This document shows, one piece after another, positions 24,830 through 33,478 of a stretch of 64,000 nt of DNA. The notes below the pieces were generated by a model. That model was not told the DNA's origin, did no database searches, and was given only the letters and a program-made list of their open reading frames with translations. Every line of letters starts with the position of its first letter. The first letter of the stretch is position 1. The position numbers and the translations under genes were made by a program. The DNA is taken from positions 3,390-67,389 of the forward strand of contig JAQVFR010000004.1 in the NCBI GenBank assembly GCA_028697145.1, written 5' to 3'. The DNA is from Actinomycetota bacterium (GTDB lineage: Bacteria > Actinomycetota > Geothermincolia > Geothermincolales > RBG-13-55-18).

Positions 24830-26218
24830 TCAGCTCCCCCACAGAAGGGAGAGGACCGCCGCCTCGTCCAGGCGGCATCCCGCGAGGACGCGGGCCGCGG
24901 AACGGTTCAGCTCCCGGGGCAGGGAGAATGCGGCGCAGTTGACCCTCCCCTTGTCCAGGAGGACGTGGCAGCAGACCTCGCCGTCGGGACCCTCGCAGCG
25001 CCCGAAACCCTCGCCCTTGCCCCCGCGTCCCCTCTTCGTGAGCAGGGGCGCTTCAAGCGGCTCGGCGAGCACGCGCTGCGCCAATTCGAGCGACGACGCG
25101 GCCTCTCCCGCCCTGATGGCAAGAAGGCGGCGCAGCATTCCGGTGCCCTCCGGGGGCGCCGGGCTCTCCCAGCCCGCCGCCTCGTAAACGCCGGGCTCCT
25201 CTCTGCGCGCGTCCCGCTCCAGGCCGGCCGCGCGCGCCAGGGGTCCCACCCAGGCGGACCCCTCGGCCTCGACGCCCAATCCCCGCAGGCGCCTCTCCGC
25301 CCACCCCGGCGCGGTTAGGGAAGCGGCCCGGCGCGATAACTCTTTCCATGCCGCGGCGATGCCGGTGAGCTTGCGCATGACCGCCGCTTTTTCCCCCACA
25401 GGGAAGTCCTCCCTGATCCCGCCCGGCATTGCCCAGCCCGCTCCCGGGGGACGGCCCTGCCACTCCTCCAGTGCGGCCACCAGATCGAGGCGCAGGCCGT
25501 CGCATGCGGCGGCGGCGCGCCGTTTCCCCAGGATGGAGGCGAACTCGCTTATCCACGCCAGGTGAGCCTGCGCCCTCGCCAGCTCCAGGAGCGCCGTACG
25601 CAAGGCCACCGCGGCCTCCGGCACCTTCATCCCCCGCGCCTCCTCCAGGGCCTGCGCGAAGGAGAGGTGGAGGGCGGCCCCCTCGTCACCCGTTTCCCTC
25701 TCCAGGATGACGGAAGCCTGGCCGGCCCTGGCCCCCAGCAGGGCACCCTGAGGGCAATCCCTCCATGCATCGCGCACCCGCCGTATGTAGCCCCCTTCGA
25801 CCTCGAGGAGGAGCCCCGCGCGCACGAGCGAGTATGCGTGGCCAGGCGCATCCCACCGCTGGTCCTCCCCCCCGTACAGCAGCTCGACCCACCTGGAGGC
25901 GGCGGGGAAATACCTGGCCGCCTCCGGGAGCAGGCTCTTCCCTCCGCCCGCCCTGAGGTGCAGGGTCTCGTTATCCCTCGGATGCGAGAAATGCAGGGTT
26001 TCACCCCTGCCGGGACAGAGGTCCGCCATGACCAGGCGCAGCCCCTGGTCCGCCAGGAATTCGAGGCGGGCTCTGTGGTCCCCGCCCACGTCCTCAAGCC
26101 ACACCCGCCGGGCCGGCTCCAGCCGCGACCAGTCCATGCCCTCCCTCGGGAGGAGGTCCAGCTGACCTCTCGGCATCCGGCTGCCGCGGTCCCTCTCCAC
26201 GTTCTTTGCCGCCGCCAC
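24830..26218 (-). CDS. NuoD/HyfG-like large subunit without metal-binding cysteines
   Basis: 462 aa. The fold is recognisable from conserved blocks of complex I 49-kDa/group 4 hydrogenase large subunits: LHLSFAQALEEARGMKVPE, ALLELARAQAHLAWISEFAS, PGGIREDFPVGEKA, and VGPLARAAGLERDARREEP. Neither CxxC pair that binds NiFe in hydrogenases is present: none precedes ALHLSF, and the C-terminus ends SLLWGS without a DPCxxC motif. It therefore cannot be a NiFe hydrogenase, and no quinone-site motif can be assigned. GTG start directly after the stop of the antiporter-like gene; last gene of a three-gene set. Confidence 0.65.
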   Translation of the reverse strand: MAAAKNVERDRGSRMPRGQLDLLPREGMDWSRLEPARRVWLEDVGGDHRARLEFLADQGLRLVMADLCPGRGETLHFSHPRDNETLHLRAGGGKSLLPEAARYFPAASRWVELLYGGEDQRWDAPGHAYSLVRAGLLLEVEGGYIRRVRDAWRDCPQGALLGARAGQASVILERETGDEGAALHLSFAQALEEARGMKVPEAAVALRTALLELARAQAHLAWISEFASILGKRRAAAACDGLRLDLVAALEEWQGRPPGAGWAMPGGIREDFPVGEKAAVMRKLTGIAAAWKELSRRAASLTAPGWAERRLRGLGVEAEGSAWVGPLARAAGLERDARREEPGVYEAAGWESPAPPEGTGMLRRLLAIRAGEAASSLELAQRVLAEPLEAPLLTKRGRGGKGEGFGRCEGPDGEVCCHVLLDKGRVNCAAFSLPRELNRSAARVLAGCRLDEAAVLSLLWGS

Positions 26219-27832
26219 CTACAACACCCCCAGGTAGGCCATGATCCCCGTCCACGCCAGGAACAGCACGACCTCGCCGCATACGAGCGCCGCCCTGAAC
26301 CTCTTCCCCTGCAGCGGCGCAAGGGGGAACTTCCACCCCGCCCGCAGCAACGGCAGCGCGCGCTCCGTACGCGGCTCCATGCCTTCACATGCCCCCATCC
26401 TCCGCGACCATGCCATGAATGCGGCCAATACCAGCCCGGTGCATATGAGCGCCGCCCATCCCAGCGAAGTCCAGTAAGCGAAGGGCACGTTCAGCGACAG
26501 CCCGTACTCGCGCATGAAATAGTCCATGATGGCGCCGGGATAAAGGCCCACGGCCGCGCAGCACGCCGTCAGGAGCACGGCGGCGGGAGCCGCCAGCCCG
26601 AGCGCCGTCTTTCTCCCGCTGCGGGGAAGGAGCAGCGCGACGGTCCCGGCGATCATCGCCCCCGCGATGAGCAGGGGGACGGCCGCGAGGAAGATCACCG
26701 TCTCTCCTCCCGCGAACCCACCCGAAAGAGCCTCTATTCCCATCCACAGGGAGGCGAAACCCGCCAGCGGCGGCAGGCCCAGGAGAGACATGCCCCCCAC
26801 CACGCCGGACCACCCCGTCCCGCGAGGGCCCTCCCTTCCCAGCGCCACCAGGGCCAGGGCCGGCACCCCCGCCCACAGGGCGAGGCGCGACGACGCCGCT
26901 GCCGCCTGTCCGCCGGGGGACGCAACGAGGGCGATGGCGGCCCCGGTGGCGGCGCAGAGCAGGCCCCACGTCTCCACATCCCCGGAGGCATGGAGGAGCT
27001 CCCGCGCCACCTCGATGAGGGAGACCGCGGCCACCCCCATGCATATCCACACCCACGGTCCGTCCCAGGCGAAAAAGGCGCGCGTCACGGAGAAGAGCAG
27101 GAAAGTCCCGAGGGTGAGGTCCACGGCCAGGAGGTGGATCAGGCGCATCTCGCCGCTGCCCCGTGAGATGCCGCTCATCCAGCGGTGCAGCGGAAAGCAG
27201 CCCAGGCGCGACAGCGACGCCGCCAGCATGAGCGAGCACGATGCCGCGAGCATCCCGCTGGGCTTCAGGGCCGCCGCGGGAAAGGACAAACTCCGCGACG
27301 GGTCATCCAGGTAGAAAAGGAGGATACCGAGCGCCAGGCAGAGGTCCGCCAGCAGGAGCGGCGCAAGAAACGGCAGCAGGCGCGCGGCCTTCTTGCCCTC
27401 GAGCACCGCCGCGCCCGCCGTGTTCCACGTCGCCAGGGCGAACATGGCCGCCGCAAGAAACAGGTGCTGGCCGAGGACCGCCGCGAGGGCCGAGGCCAGG
27501 CCGAAACAGGCCAGCGCCGACGCGATGTTGCCGCGCCTGCCCGCGGCGCCTTTGACCTCCACCGCCCAGAGCAGCGGCGGGGACGCCAACGCCAGCGGTA
27601 TGAGGAAGGACAGGTTCGCGGGAGAGACGGCGAGCCACCACACGCCAAATTCCTCGGGCCCGACGTGATGGTCCCAGAAACGGTAGGTCAGCAGGGCCAG
27701 GGTGGGAATGGACAGGGTGTAAAGGGCGAGCGCGGCCCACCTCAGGCGGGGAAAGCGCGCGGCAGAGAGGTATACTAGGCCCACCGCGGCCGCGGTCAGG
27801 GGGAGGGCGGGAAGGATATATACCGCCCTCAT
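26219..27832 (-). CDS. Antiporter-like membrane subunit (NuoL/N, HyfB/Mrp type)
   Basis: 537 aa with about 13-14 hydrophobic segments. It resembles the proton-translocating subunits of complex I, hydrogenase-4 and Mrp antiporters: PLHRWMSGISRGSGEMRLIHLL corresponds to the conserved helix with H..S...M..+, and WSGVVGGMSLLGLPPLAGFASLW to the late LPP-G-F motif. Several buried Lys/His/Glu positions suit ion transfer, though the sequence is diverged. Middle gene of the set, 52 bp after the NuoH-like gene and abutting the NuoD-like gene. Confidence 0.68.
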   Translation of the reverse strand: MRAVYILPALPLTAAAVGLVYLSAARFPRLRWAALALYTLSIPTLALLTYRFWDHHVGPEEFGVWWLAVSPANLSFLIPLALASPPLLWAVEVKGAAGRRGNIASALACFGLASALAAVLGQHLFLAAAMFALATWNTAGAAVLEGKKAARLLPFLAPLLLADLCLALGILLFYLDDPSRSLSFPAAALKPSGMLAASCSLMLAASLSRLGCFPLHRWMSGISRGSGEMRLIHLLAVDLTLGTFLLFSVTRAFFAWDGPWVWICMGVAAVSLIEVARELLHASGDVETWGLLCAATGAAIALVASPGGQAAAASSRLALWAGVPALALVALGREGPRGTGWSGVVGGMSLLGLPPLAGFASLWMGIEALSGGFAGGETVIFLAAVPLLIAGAMIAGTVALLLPRSGRKTALGLAAPAAVLLTACCAAVGLYPGAIMDYFMREYGLSLNVPFAYWTSLGWAALICTGLVLAAFMAWSRRMGACEGMEPRTERALPLLRAGWKFPLAPLQGKRFRAALVCGEVVLFLAWTGIMAYLGVL

Positions 27833-27884
27833 GCGCCGCCGCCGCGTCTATTCGTTCCCCTGCCAGGCTCCCGCATCTCGAGCC

Positions 27885-28766
27885 TCACCGCCCGCTTAAG
27901 ATGACCGCGGCGAACGCAAGGCCCACGGAGAGCAGGGCGATGAGCGCAGCCACTCCCTGCAGCCTCCTGACCAGGACGCCGCCGCGCCCCTCCGCCCAGG
28001 CGCGCGCCGCGGTGACCAGCAACGCGAATCCCAGTACCGACCCCGCCCACAGCATCTTTCCCGTTCCCCCCTCCCATGGGTAGCCCAGAAAGACGACGAC
28101 GAAGAGCAGGAGGCCCGCCGCCCTTTGCGGCCCCTCGACGATGACGGCGCGAGGGTATGCCAGCGAATGGTCTTCCTTCCCGGCACGGCGTCCCGTACCG
28201 GCGGGGCGGCCCAGCAGGAAGAGGAGGAGCGACAGACCGGCGCACGCCACCGAGGCGGCTACCAAGGGGAACCCCGGGCCGTCCCAGAGCTGCACCGCCC
28301 AGGGAGCGCCCTCCCCCCGCAGGGTCTCGAGCCCCGAAGAGAAAGCGCCCGGGAAACGGAGGGAAAGGCTAAGCGCAACGCACGACAGGGCGACCACCCT
28401 GCACAAGGCCGTGCGGAAGCAGAGGGGGACGTAGGAGGCCCGGTCCTCCCCTCCCGCGGCCACCAGGTACAGGGAGGCCGCCTCCACCGACGAGAAGAGC
28501 AGGACAAGGGCGAAAAGGTCCCCCCTCGCTCCGACCAGCAGGACCCCGCAAATCCCCATCGCCAGCGGGGGCACGACCAACGACGCCAGCTCGCCCGGGG
28601 ATGGCGCCTCCCCCGCAGCCGCCAGGTCCCGAGGGCGAGGCCCTCTCCCCCCGAGAAAGGCCACCTGGAGCCAACCCTCCAGGAAAAGGAGAAGCACCCC
28701 GCAGGCGGCCAGAAAAAGGAGCCCGGGGAAGAACAACAGCTTGATCATGTCCATGCCCAGCTGCAT
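27885..28766 (-). CDS. NuoH/HyfC-like membrane subunit
   Basis: 293 aa from the ATG at 28766 (GTG at 28790 and ATG at 28754 are alternatives). About seven or eight hydrophobic segments. The N-terminus FFPGLLFLAACGVLLLFLEG, then VAFLGGRGPR, resembles the first helix and following RxGP loop of NuoH/HyfC, the subunit that couples the soluble arm to the membrane arm. Similarity is faint elsewhere. First gene of the three-gene unit; no NuoB, NuoI or ferredoxin-like subunit accompanies it. Confidence 0.5.
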   Translation of the reverse strand: MQLGMDMIKLLFFPGLLFLAACGVLLLFLEGWLQVAFLGGRGPRPRDLAAAGEAPSPGELASLVVPPLAMGICGVLLVGARGDLFALVLLFSSVEAASLYLVAAGGEDRASYVPLCFRTALCRVVALSCVALSLSLRFPGAFSSGLETLRGEGAPWAVQLWDGPGFPLVAASVACAGLSLLLFLLGRPAGTGRRAGKEDHSLAYPRAVIVEGPQRAAGLLLFVVVFLGYPWEGGTGKMLWAGSVLGFALLVTAARAWAEGRGGVLVRRLQGVAALIALLSVGLAFAAVILSGR

Positions 28767-28824
28767 CGTCACCACCCGTCCCACCTCCACCGACCTACGT
28801 TTTATAGACTAACATACGACAGTA

Positions 28825-29009
28825 TGTATCGCGTAAGCGATGACGACGCCCGCAGGGCGGCGGCACAGTGCCAGCGCATTTATTATTCAGCGGGTCAGCG
28901 CCTTAACGTTTCCGAACGTCAAGGCCTGACGCCTGACAAACATTCCTCCGAACGTGCAGGCCTGGCACGCGTGATCTGCGCATCAAGTGTATCGCGTAAG
29001 CGATGACGA
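28825..29009. repeat. Dispersed hairpin repeat element (GTGCCAG/GNRA family), copy 1
   Basis: Fills the gap between the NuoH-like gene and alkA. It is bounded by two identical 22-bp direct repeats (28825-28846 and 28988-29009) containing ATCGCGTAAGCGATGACGA, where ATCGC/GCGAT can pair around a GTAA tetraloop. Inside are GTGCCAGCGC and GGCCTGGCAC arms, and a nested GTCAGCGCCTTAACG hairpin. Related copies are at 33479-33560 and 49628-49826. Confidence 0.65.
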
Positions 29010-29016
29010 TATGTAA

Positions 29017-29022
29017 TATAAT
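29017..29022 (+). promoter_or_regulatory. -10 box of alkA, leaderless spacing
   Basis: TATAAT followed by CCCCCC and then the ATG of alkA. With 6 nt between the -10 and ATG, transcription would start at or next to the start codon. No ribosome-binding site is present. Confidence 0.6.
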
Positions 29023-29028
29023 CCCCCC

Positions 29029-29910
29029 ATGAGAATCGTGTGCGAAAGCCCGTACGATTTCCGGCTCTCGTGGCGCATGTTCTCCGAGTTCGCGGGGAAG
29101 AACGCGACACGCGAAGGTTCCCTCGCCCTGTGGTGGGAGGACAGGCCTACCTCCGTCTTCCTCAAGCAGACGGCCCGGGAACCGGCGGTCGTCGAGCTTA
29201 TCGCGGACCCCATGCCCAGGCAGACCAGGCTGTTCCAGCAGCGCATGCGCGCCGTGCTGGGCGCCGACCTGCAGTTGGAAACCTTCTACCGCCGGCTGCG
29301 CCGGGACAAGACGCTGCGCCCCGTGGTGAACGCGCTCGTGGGTCTGAAACCCGTACGGCCTCCCGATATCTTCCAGATGATCCTGATCGCCGTCAGCGAA
29401 CAGCAGATCTCGATGCGGGCGGCGCAGGGCATCAGGGAACGCATACTCTCGTCCTTCGGCGCCCCCGCCGGCAGGCTGATCGCTTACCCCCGCCCGCAGG
29501 ACATCGCCTCCCTCGGCGTGGATGAGCTGCGCAGATGCGGCCTGTCGCAACGCAAAGCGGAGTACCTCATCGCGCTGGCGGGAGGGATAGCCGCGGGAGA
29601 TATCGACACCGAGTCATGGGAGCACATGCCCGACGGCGAGCTCACGGACCTGCTGCGCGGATACCGCGGGGTCGGCGAGTGGACCGCCGAGTATATCCTG
29701 GTGCGGGGGCTGGGGCGGGAGGACGTAGTGCCATCCACGGACCTAGGCGTGCGCCGCGTGGTGAGCCATTACCTGGGGGGAGGTAGAGAGCTGTCGGCGA
29801 GTGACGTGAGGGAACTGCTGGAGCCATGGGCTCCCTGGCGCGGTCTTACCGTCTTCTACCTGCTGGCCCACTACCGCATGACCCAGATGGGGCTGGACCA
29901 GGCGCAGTGA
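29029..29910 (+). CDS. alkA: DNA-3-methyladenine glycosylase II (AlkA-type)
   Basis: 293 aa. Removes alkylated bases from DNA. The N-terminal AlkA_N-like domain (about 1-100) is followed by the HhH-GPD domain: RGYRGVGEWTAEYILVRGLG (helix-hairpin-helix plus GPD segment) and VPSTDLGVRRVVSHYLG with the catalytic Asp near residue 238. PFQMILIAVSEQQISMRAA-type motif (IFQMILIAVSEQQIS) matches AlkA. No Fe-S cysteines at the C-terminus, unlike Nth/MutY. It probably has a leaderless transcript. Its 3' end overlaps the convergent DUF3604 gene by 40 nt. Confidence 0.9.
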   Translation: MRIVCESPYDFRLSWRMFSEFAGKNATREGSLALWWEDRPTSVFLKQTAREPAVVELIADPMPRQTRLFQQRMRAVLGADLQLETFYRRLRRDKTLRPVVNALVGLKPVRPPDIFQMILIAVSEQQISMRAAQGIRERILSSFGAPAGRLIAYPRPQDIASLGVDELRRCGLSQRKAEYLIALAGGIAAGDIDTESWEHMPDGELTDLLRGYRGVGEWTAEYILVRGLGREDVVPSTDLGVRRVVSHYLGGGRELSASDVRELLEPWAPWRGLTVFYLLAHYRMTQMGLDQAQ

Positions 29911-32060
29911 CCGTCCTCCTGCTCTACCCGCAGGAAGTAGAACCCCTCCCCCTCCAGGTCTTCGTCCGTGAAATCGAAGGACGCCTCCGCGCTCCCGCCC
30001 GCCGACCACGCCGTGGTATACCCCCGCCCGTCATGGCGCAGCAACTCGGCGCGCTTAAGGGGAGCTGTGCCGATGACGCTGCCGCGCAGGCGCGGTGAGC
30101 CCGAACTCACGTACTCGCTGCCCATGGGCAGCCCGTCCGCGGAAAGCTCCAGCCAGATACGCTTTCCCGTGGTGCCGTAGACCCTGCGGTTCCACAGGGA
30201 CCTCCACAACGCGTGCGGCGTGAGCTCGTCGGCCATGATGGCGGTGAGGCCACGGGGATAGACGTCGATGGGGTGAAACCTCTCGTCCACCGCGTAATCG
30301 TGGCGGTCGCTGCCGGCGATTATACCCAGGCGCAGCCCCGAGGCCAGGGCCTCACGCACGTAATTACCGTGGCCGGGGGCGCTGCGGTCATCCCGCAGGC
30401 GGCGCGGGAACCATCCCCGGGGATCGCCATGGGTTATGGGAAAGGGCCCGCCGTGGCTCTCGGAGCTTCCGTGCATGCTGTATATCTCCACCAGGCGCTG
30501 CTGCCCGGCCTCCGGACCCCACCACGTATAGCCCTCGGGGATCTTCATGCGCAGGAACTTGAGCCAGTTGAGAAGGGGCATGAAGATGCGGCGCCAGGCG
30601 GTATGGTGCGGTATGACGATGGCCTCGTGCCCCCGCAACACCTCCTCCAGCTTATCCGTCGTATCGCTCTCCGGGTCCACGAAACTGTAGAGCTGTGGAT
30701 CCGGCTCGTCGGGGGCGTAAAAGACGCCGCGGTGGCCCTGCTTGTGATCGGACCATTCGTATCCCAGGAAAACCACGAAGCGGCCGGGCTCGTTGTATCT
30801 CTCCTGCAGGTCCCGCACCAGCCCCCATTCGTCATCGCGACCGGAGGGCTCCAGCAGGTCCATGGTGTCATGGGTGGTGATGGCCGCGAAGTCCAGGCCG
30901 AGCAGGTCACGGGCCTCCGGGTAGAAGCTCCCCGGGTCGAGACAGCCGTCGCAGAGGGCGGTGTGCACGTGGATGTCCCCCCAGAAGACACGGGGCCCCT
31001 CCCCGAAGAGCACCGGGTTGCTCTCGCCGGCGATGCCCCCGCCGGCGGCGCCCACACGGTACACGCCCGGCTCCGACGCCTGGCAGTCCACCCATATCAC
31101 GCCCCGGTCCTCGGGGCGAAACTCCACCGCGTAGGGGGCCTCCAACCCGGCTGCGGGGATGAGCTCCACCGGCCCCGTATAGGTGGGGTCGAGGTCGCCA
31201 AGGGTATCAACGGCCCTCAGCAGCAGGCGCCCGTCGCCCCGCGGAGAGAAAGACGAGAGGACGAGCTCCAGGGCCGCCGCCTCCCCGCCCACCACTTCCA
31301 GGACCGGGCACTCGGCGATGAGGCGGTGCCGCCCCGTGGCCCTTTCATCCACCTCCACCGAGACATCGGTGCGAGACGGATGGGCGGGCGACGCCCAGCC
31401 ACGGCCGCCGCCGCGGGTGTCGCCAAGGGTTACGATTATCTCGTCCCCCTCCTGCAGGCGGCCGTCCCTCACGCGGATACGGATCTTCCTCGTCTCCATG
31501 TAGAGGTAGAAGATGTCCAGGGGCTCCAGCCTTACCCCGCTGCGGCGCAGGAACTCTCTCCCCAGGAAGCGCAGCGCCCCGCGCAGCGGGAAGAATCCCT
31601 GGGGGGCGACCTCCAGCCTGGCGCCGCCGGAGCTCCTCAACTCGCAGCTGTAGAAGTTGGGAAGGCGCGGGTAGCGGTTCTGCTTCGGTCCCCAACCGTC
31701 GGCATACAGGTATGTAGGGCGCTTTCCCTTGGCCCCAAAATCGACCAGGCGGCAGAAGCCGACCTTGATGCCGCCGTCCTCCGATATCCCCCCCGGCCCG
31801 CAGCGGAAACGCAAGGTTACCGTCTGCCTGCCTTCACCGACCCTCAGCAGCGGCGGATCGACCTCGGCCTCGCCCGGCGCCGTATCGGGGGACGGGCGGG
31901 GCTTCTTGCCCGGACGGAAGAACTCGGGATCATAGAGGTAGTCCATGATGCCGTAAATCACCGTCCCCACCGCGGCGGCGGCGGCCGTCAGCAGCGCCGT
32001 CACAGCACCCGCGATGACCCTGCTCAGGCGGAGGGTTTTCTTATTATGCGTCTCCCGCAT
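29871..32060 (-). CDS. DUF3604/PHP-like metallohydrolase with membrane anchor
   Basis: 729 aa. A hydrophobic segment at residues about 14-37 (IAGAVTALLTAAAAAVGTV) anchors or exports the protein. After a beta-rich region, the catalytic part begins near residue 390: FWGDIHVHTALCDG, GLDFAAITTHDTMD, FLGYEWSDHKQGHRGVFY, IVIPHHTAW, and GIIAGSDRHDY, the metal-binding His/Asp set of the PHP/DUF3604 superfamily. Phosphoesterase-type chemistry is likely but the substrate is unknown. AAAGGA 7 nt upstream sets the start at MRETHNKKTL. It overlaps alkA tail to tail. Confidence 0.82.
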   Translation of the reverse strand: MRETHNKKTLRLSRVIAGAVTALLTAAAAAVGTVIYGIMDYLYDPEFFRPGKKPRPSPDTAPGEAEVDPPLLRVGEGRQTVTLRFRCGPGGISEDGGIKVGFCRLVDFGAKGKRPTYLYADGWGPKQNRYPRLPNFYSCELRSSGGARLEVAPQGFFPLRGALRFLGREFLRRSGVRLEPLDIFYLYMETRKIRIRVRDGRLQEGDEIIVTLGDTRGGGRGWASPAHPSRTDVSVEVDERATGRHRLIAECPVLEVVGGEAAALELVLSSFSPRGDGRLLLRAVDTLGDLDPTYTGPVELIPAAGLEAPYAVEFRPEDRGVIWVDCQASEPGVYRVGAAGGGIAGESNPVLFGEGPRVFWGDIHVHTALCDGCLDPGSFYPEARDLLGLDFAAITTHDTMDLLEPSGRDDEWGLVRDLQERYNEPGRFVVFLGYEWSDHKQGHRGVFYAPDEPDPQLYSFVDPESDTTDKLEEVLRGHEAIVIPHHTAWRRIFMPLLNWLKFLRMKIPEGYTWWGPEAGQQRLVEIYSMHGSSESHGGPFPITHGDPRGWFPRRLRDDRSAPGHGNYVREALASGLRLGIIAGSDRHDYAVDERFHPIDVYPRGLTAIMADELTPHALWRSLWNRRVYGTTGKRIWLELSADGLPMGSEYVSSGSPRLRGSVIGTAPLKRAELLRHDGRGYTTAWSAGGSAEASFDFTDEDLEGEGFYFLRVEQEDGHCAWSSPIWVMR

Positions 32061-32283
32061 TTGCGTTCCTTTCTCGACAGGGAACAATTGTATCATCAAA
32101 CCCCCGGGGAAACCGTCGTCCGCGCCTCCGTCCCGATGACATGATATCAACATCCCCGCCCCAGCGGGCATCCGAGCGAAGGCGCCGGAGCAGGGCGGGT
32201 GGATCCCGCGGTCGTCGCCGGGGAGGAAAGGGCTGGACGCGGGAAGCGTGGCTCTGTCCGAGCCTTGATTTTGTCTGTCGGTG

Positions 32284-32310
32284 TATAGTGAAATAGTCAC
32301 TTAGTAAGTG
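32284..32310 (+). promoter_or_regulatory. -10 box and palindromic operator upstream of the CxxC-duplication protein
   Basis: TATAGT (32284-32289) is followed 8 nt later by the palindrome CACTTA-G-TAAGTG (32298-32310), overlapping the expected transcription start. A repressor bound there would block initiation. The 279-bp gap 32061-32339 also holds the divergent DUF3604 promoter. Confidence 0.5.
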
Positions 32311-32339
32311 CTGGCTATGGGAATCCTGGAGGAGGCAAA

Positions 32340-33467
32340 ATGGTTGACATCGAATTGTGCGGGTCCTGCGGGGTCCCCAGGCTTATCAGCGGGGTTTTCA
32401 CGTGGGAGGACAGCGGCGTAATCTCCATATCCTATTCTCCCGGCGCGCGCATGGTCTTCTACGAATCGGGCAACATCGACAACATCTTCCGCGGCGTGGA
32501 GGAATTGATCGGGATGCCAATCGAGCACATCGTGACGGAGAGAAAACGCCGGGATACCAGAAGGTTCATGGAACGGGTCTTCGTGGCGGAGTCGAAAAGG
32601 CTGGCCTCCACGCTGGTCGGTGAACTCGGCGACAAGGTATCGGCCATCGAGCCGGGAAACAGGGGGGATATCCTCGAGCTCGGAGATGCAGTGAACGCCC
32701 AGGCCACCACCATCGGGATGGTCTATGGATACGGCGACATAAGGTTCAGCGAGTTGTGGGACCTGTGGGACACCTTCCCGTGGCGCACGCAGATCATCCG
32801 CAATCCCTACTCCATAGTCTTTTTCTCGGCGGACATGCTGGCCACGGTGGAGGCCTTCGAGCAACGGGACATGAGGGTGAAGTACGAGAGGATAGGGGGC
32901 GAGATCTATCTGCTCGCGGTGCACCCGGGAGAACACCCCGTAGAGCTCAAGGAGAGGCTGAAGAGGAAGAGGTACGACGTCAAACCCGGCGATGTCGCGC
33001 ACGAGAGCTGTCCCGACTGCGGCGTTCCCCTGGGCGTCTCGCGCTGCAGGTGGGACCCGGAAGAGGGAACGATCATCGACCCCATAACGCGCAGGAGGAT
33101 GGCTTTCTTCGATCCCGCCGCCATGGACACGGTGTTCGGGGACCTTGAGGCGGAGCTGGGAGAGTCGATACCCGAGGCGATCATCGAGGCCCAGAGGCGC
33201 TACGGCAAGCTGAGCATGGGCGCGGACAACTGGAGAAGAAGCGGATACGACTTCAAGAGCTGGGCGGCCCTGCGCGGCCTGGGCAACATCACCGGCTTCA
33301 AGGCTGACGAGAAGCACCTCTCACTCACGCTGGAGAACCCCAGTATGCACCTGGCGCTGGTGGGGATGGCCCAGGCCTTGTACGAACTGGCCTGGGGGGC
33401 GGAGAGCTCCACCGCGGAGTGGCAACGCACAGACGACGGCGATCTTGTCATTAATGTGACGCTGTAA
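32340..33467 (+). CDS. Unknown protein with internal duplication and two CxxC motifs
   Basis: 375 aa, not recognised. The two halves align. The N-terminal half has CGSCGVPRLISGVFTWED, then SYSPGARMVFYESGNIDNIF and EELIGMPIEHIVTERKRR. The C-terminal half has CPDCGVPLGVSRCRWDPEEG, then DPITRRRMAFFDPAAMDTVF and AELGESIPEAIIEAQRR. Each half starts with a CxxCGVP knuckle that could form half a zinc site. The region between the halves (about 95-215) includes a GDILELGDAVNAQATTIGM stretch. Soluble, no signal peptide. GGAGGAGG 6 nt upstream gives a strong start. Monocistronic behind a palindromic operator. Confidence 0.8.
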   Translation: MVDIELCGSCGVPRLISGVFTWEDSGVISISYSPGARMVFYESGNIDNIFRGVEELIGMPIEHIVTERKRRDTRRFMERVFVAESKRLASTLVGELGDKVSAIEPGNRGDILELGDAVNAQATTIGMVYGYGDIRFSELWDLWDTFPWRTQIIRNPYSIVFFSADMLATVEAFEQRDMRVKYERIGGEIYLLAVHPGEHPVELKERLKRKRYDVKPGDVAHESCPDCGVPLGVSRCRWDPEEGTIIDPITRRRMAFFDPAAMDTVFGDLEAELGESIPEAIIEAQRRYGKLSMGADNWRRSGYDFKSWAALRGLGNITGFKADEKHLSLTLENPSMHLALVGMAQALYELAWGAESSTAEWQRTDDGDLVINVTL

Positions 33468-33478
33468 AGATACGATGC

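Noticed and set aside
24830-26218. Functional NiFe hydrogenase large subunit
   Set aside because: Both cysteine pairs needed to bind the metal centre are missing.
30213-32144. 643-codon plus-strand frame opposite the DUF3604 gene
   Set aside because: Antisense shadow; the minus strand has the metal-site motifs.
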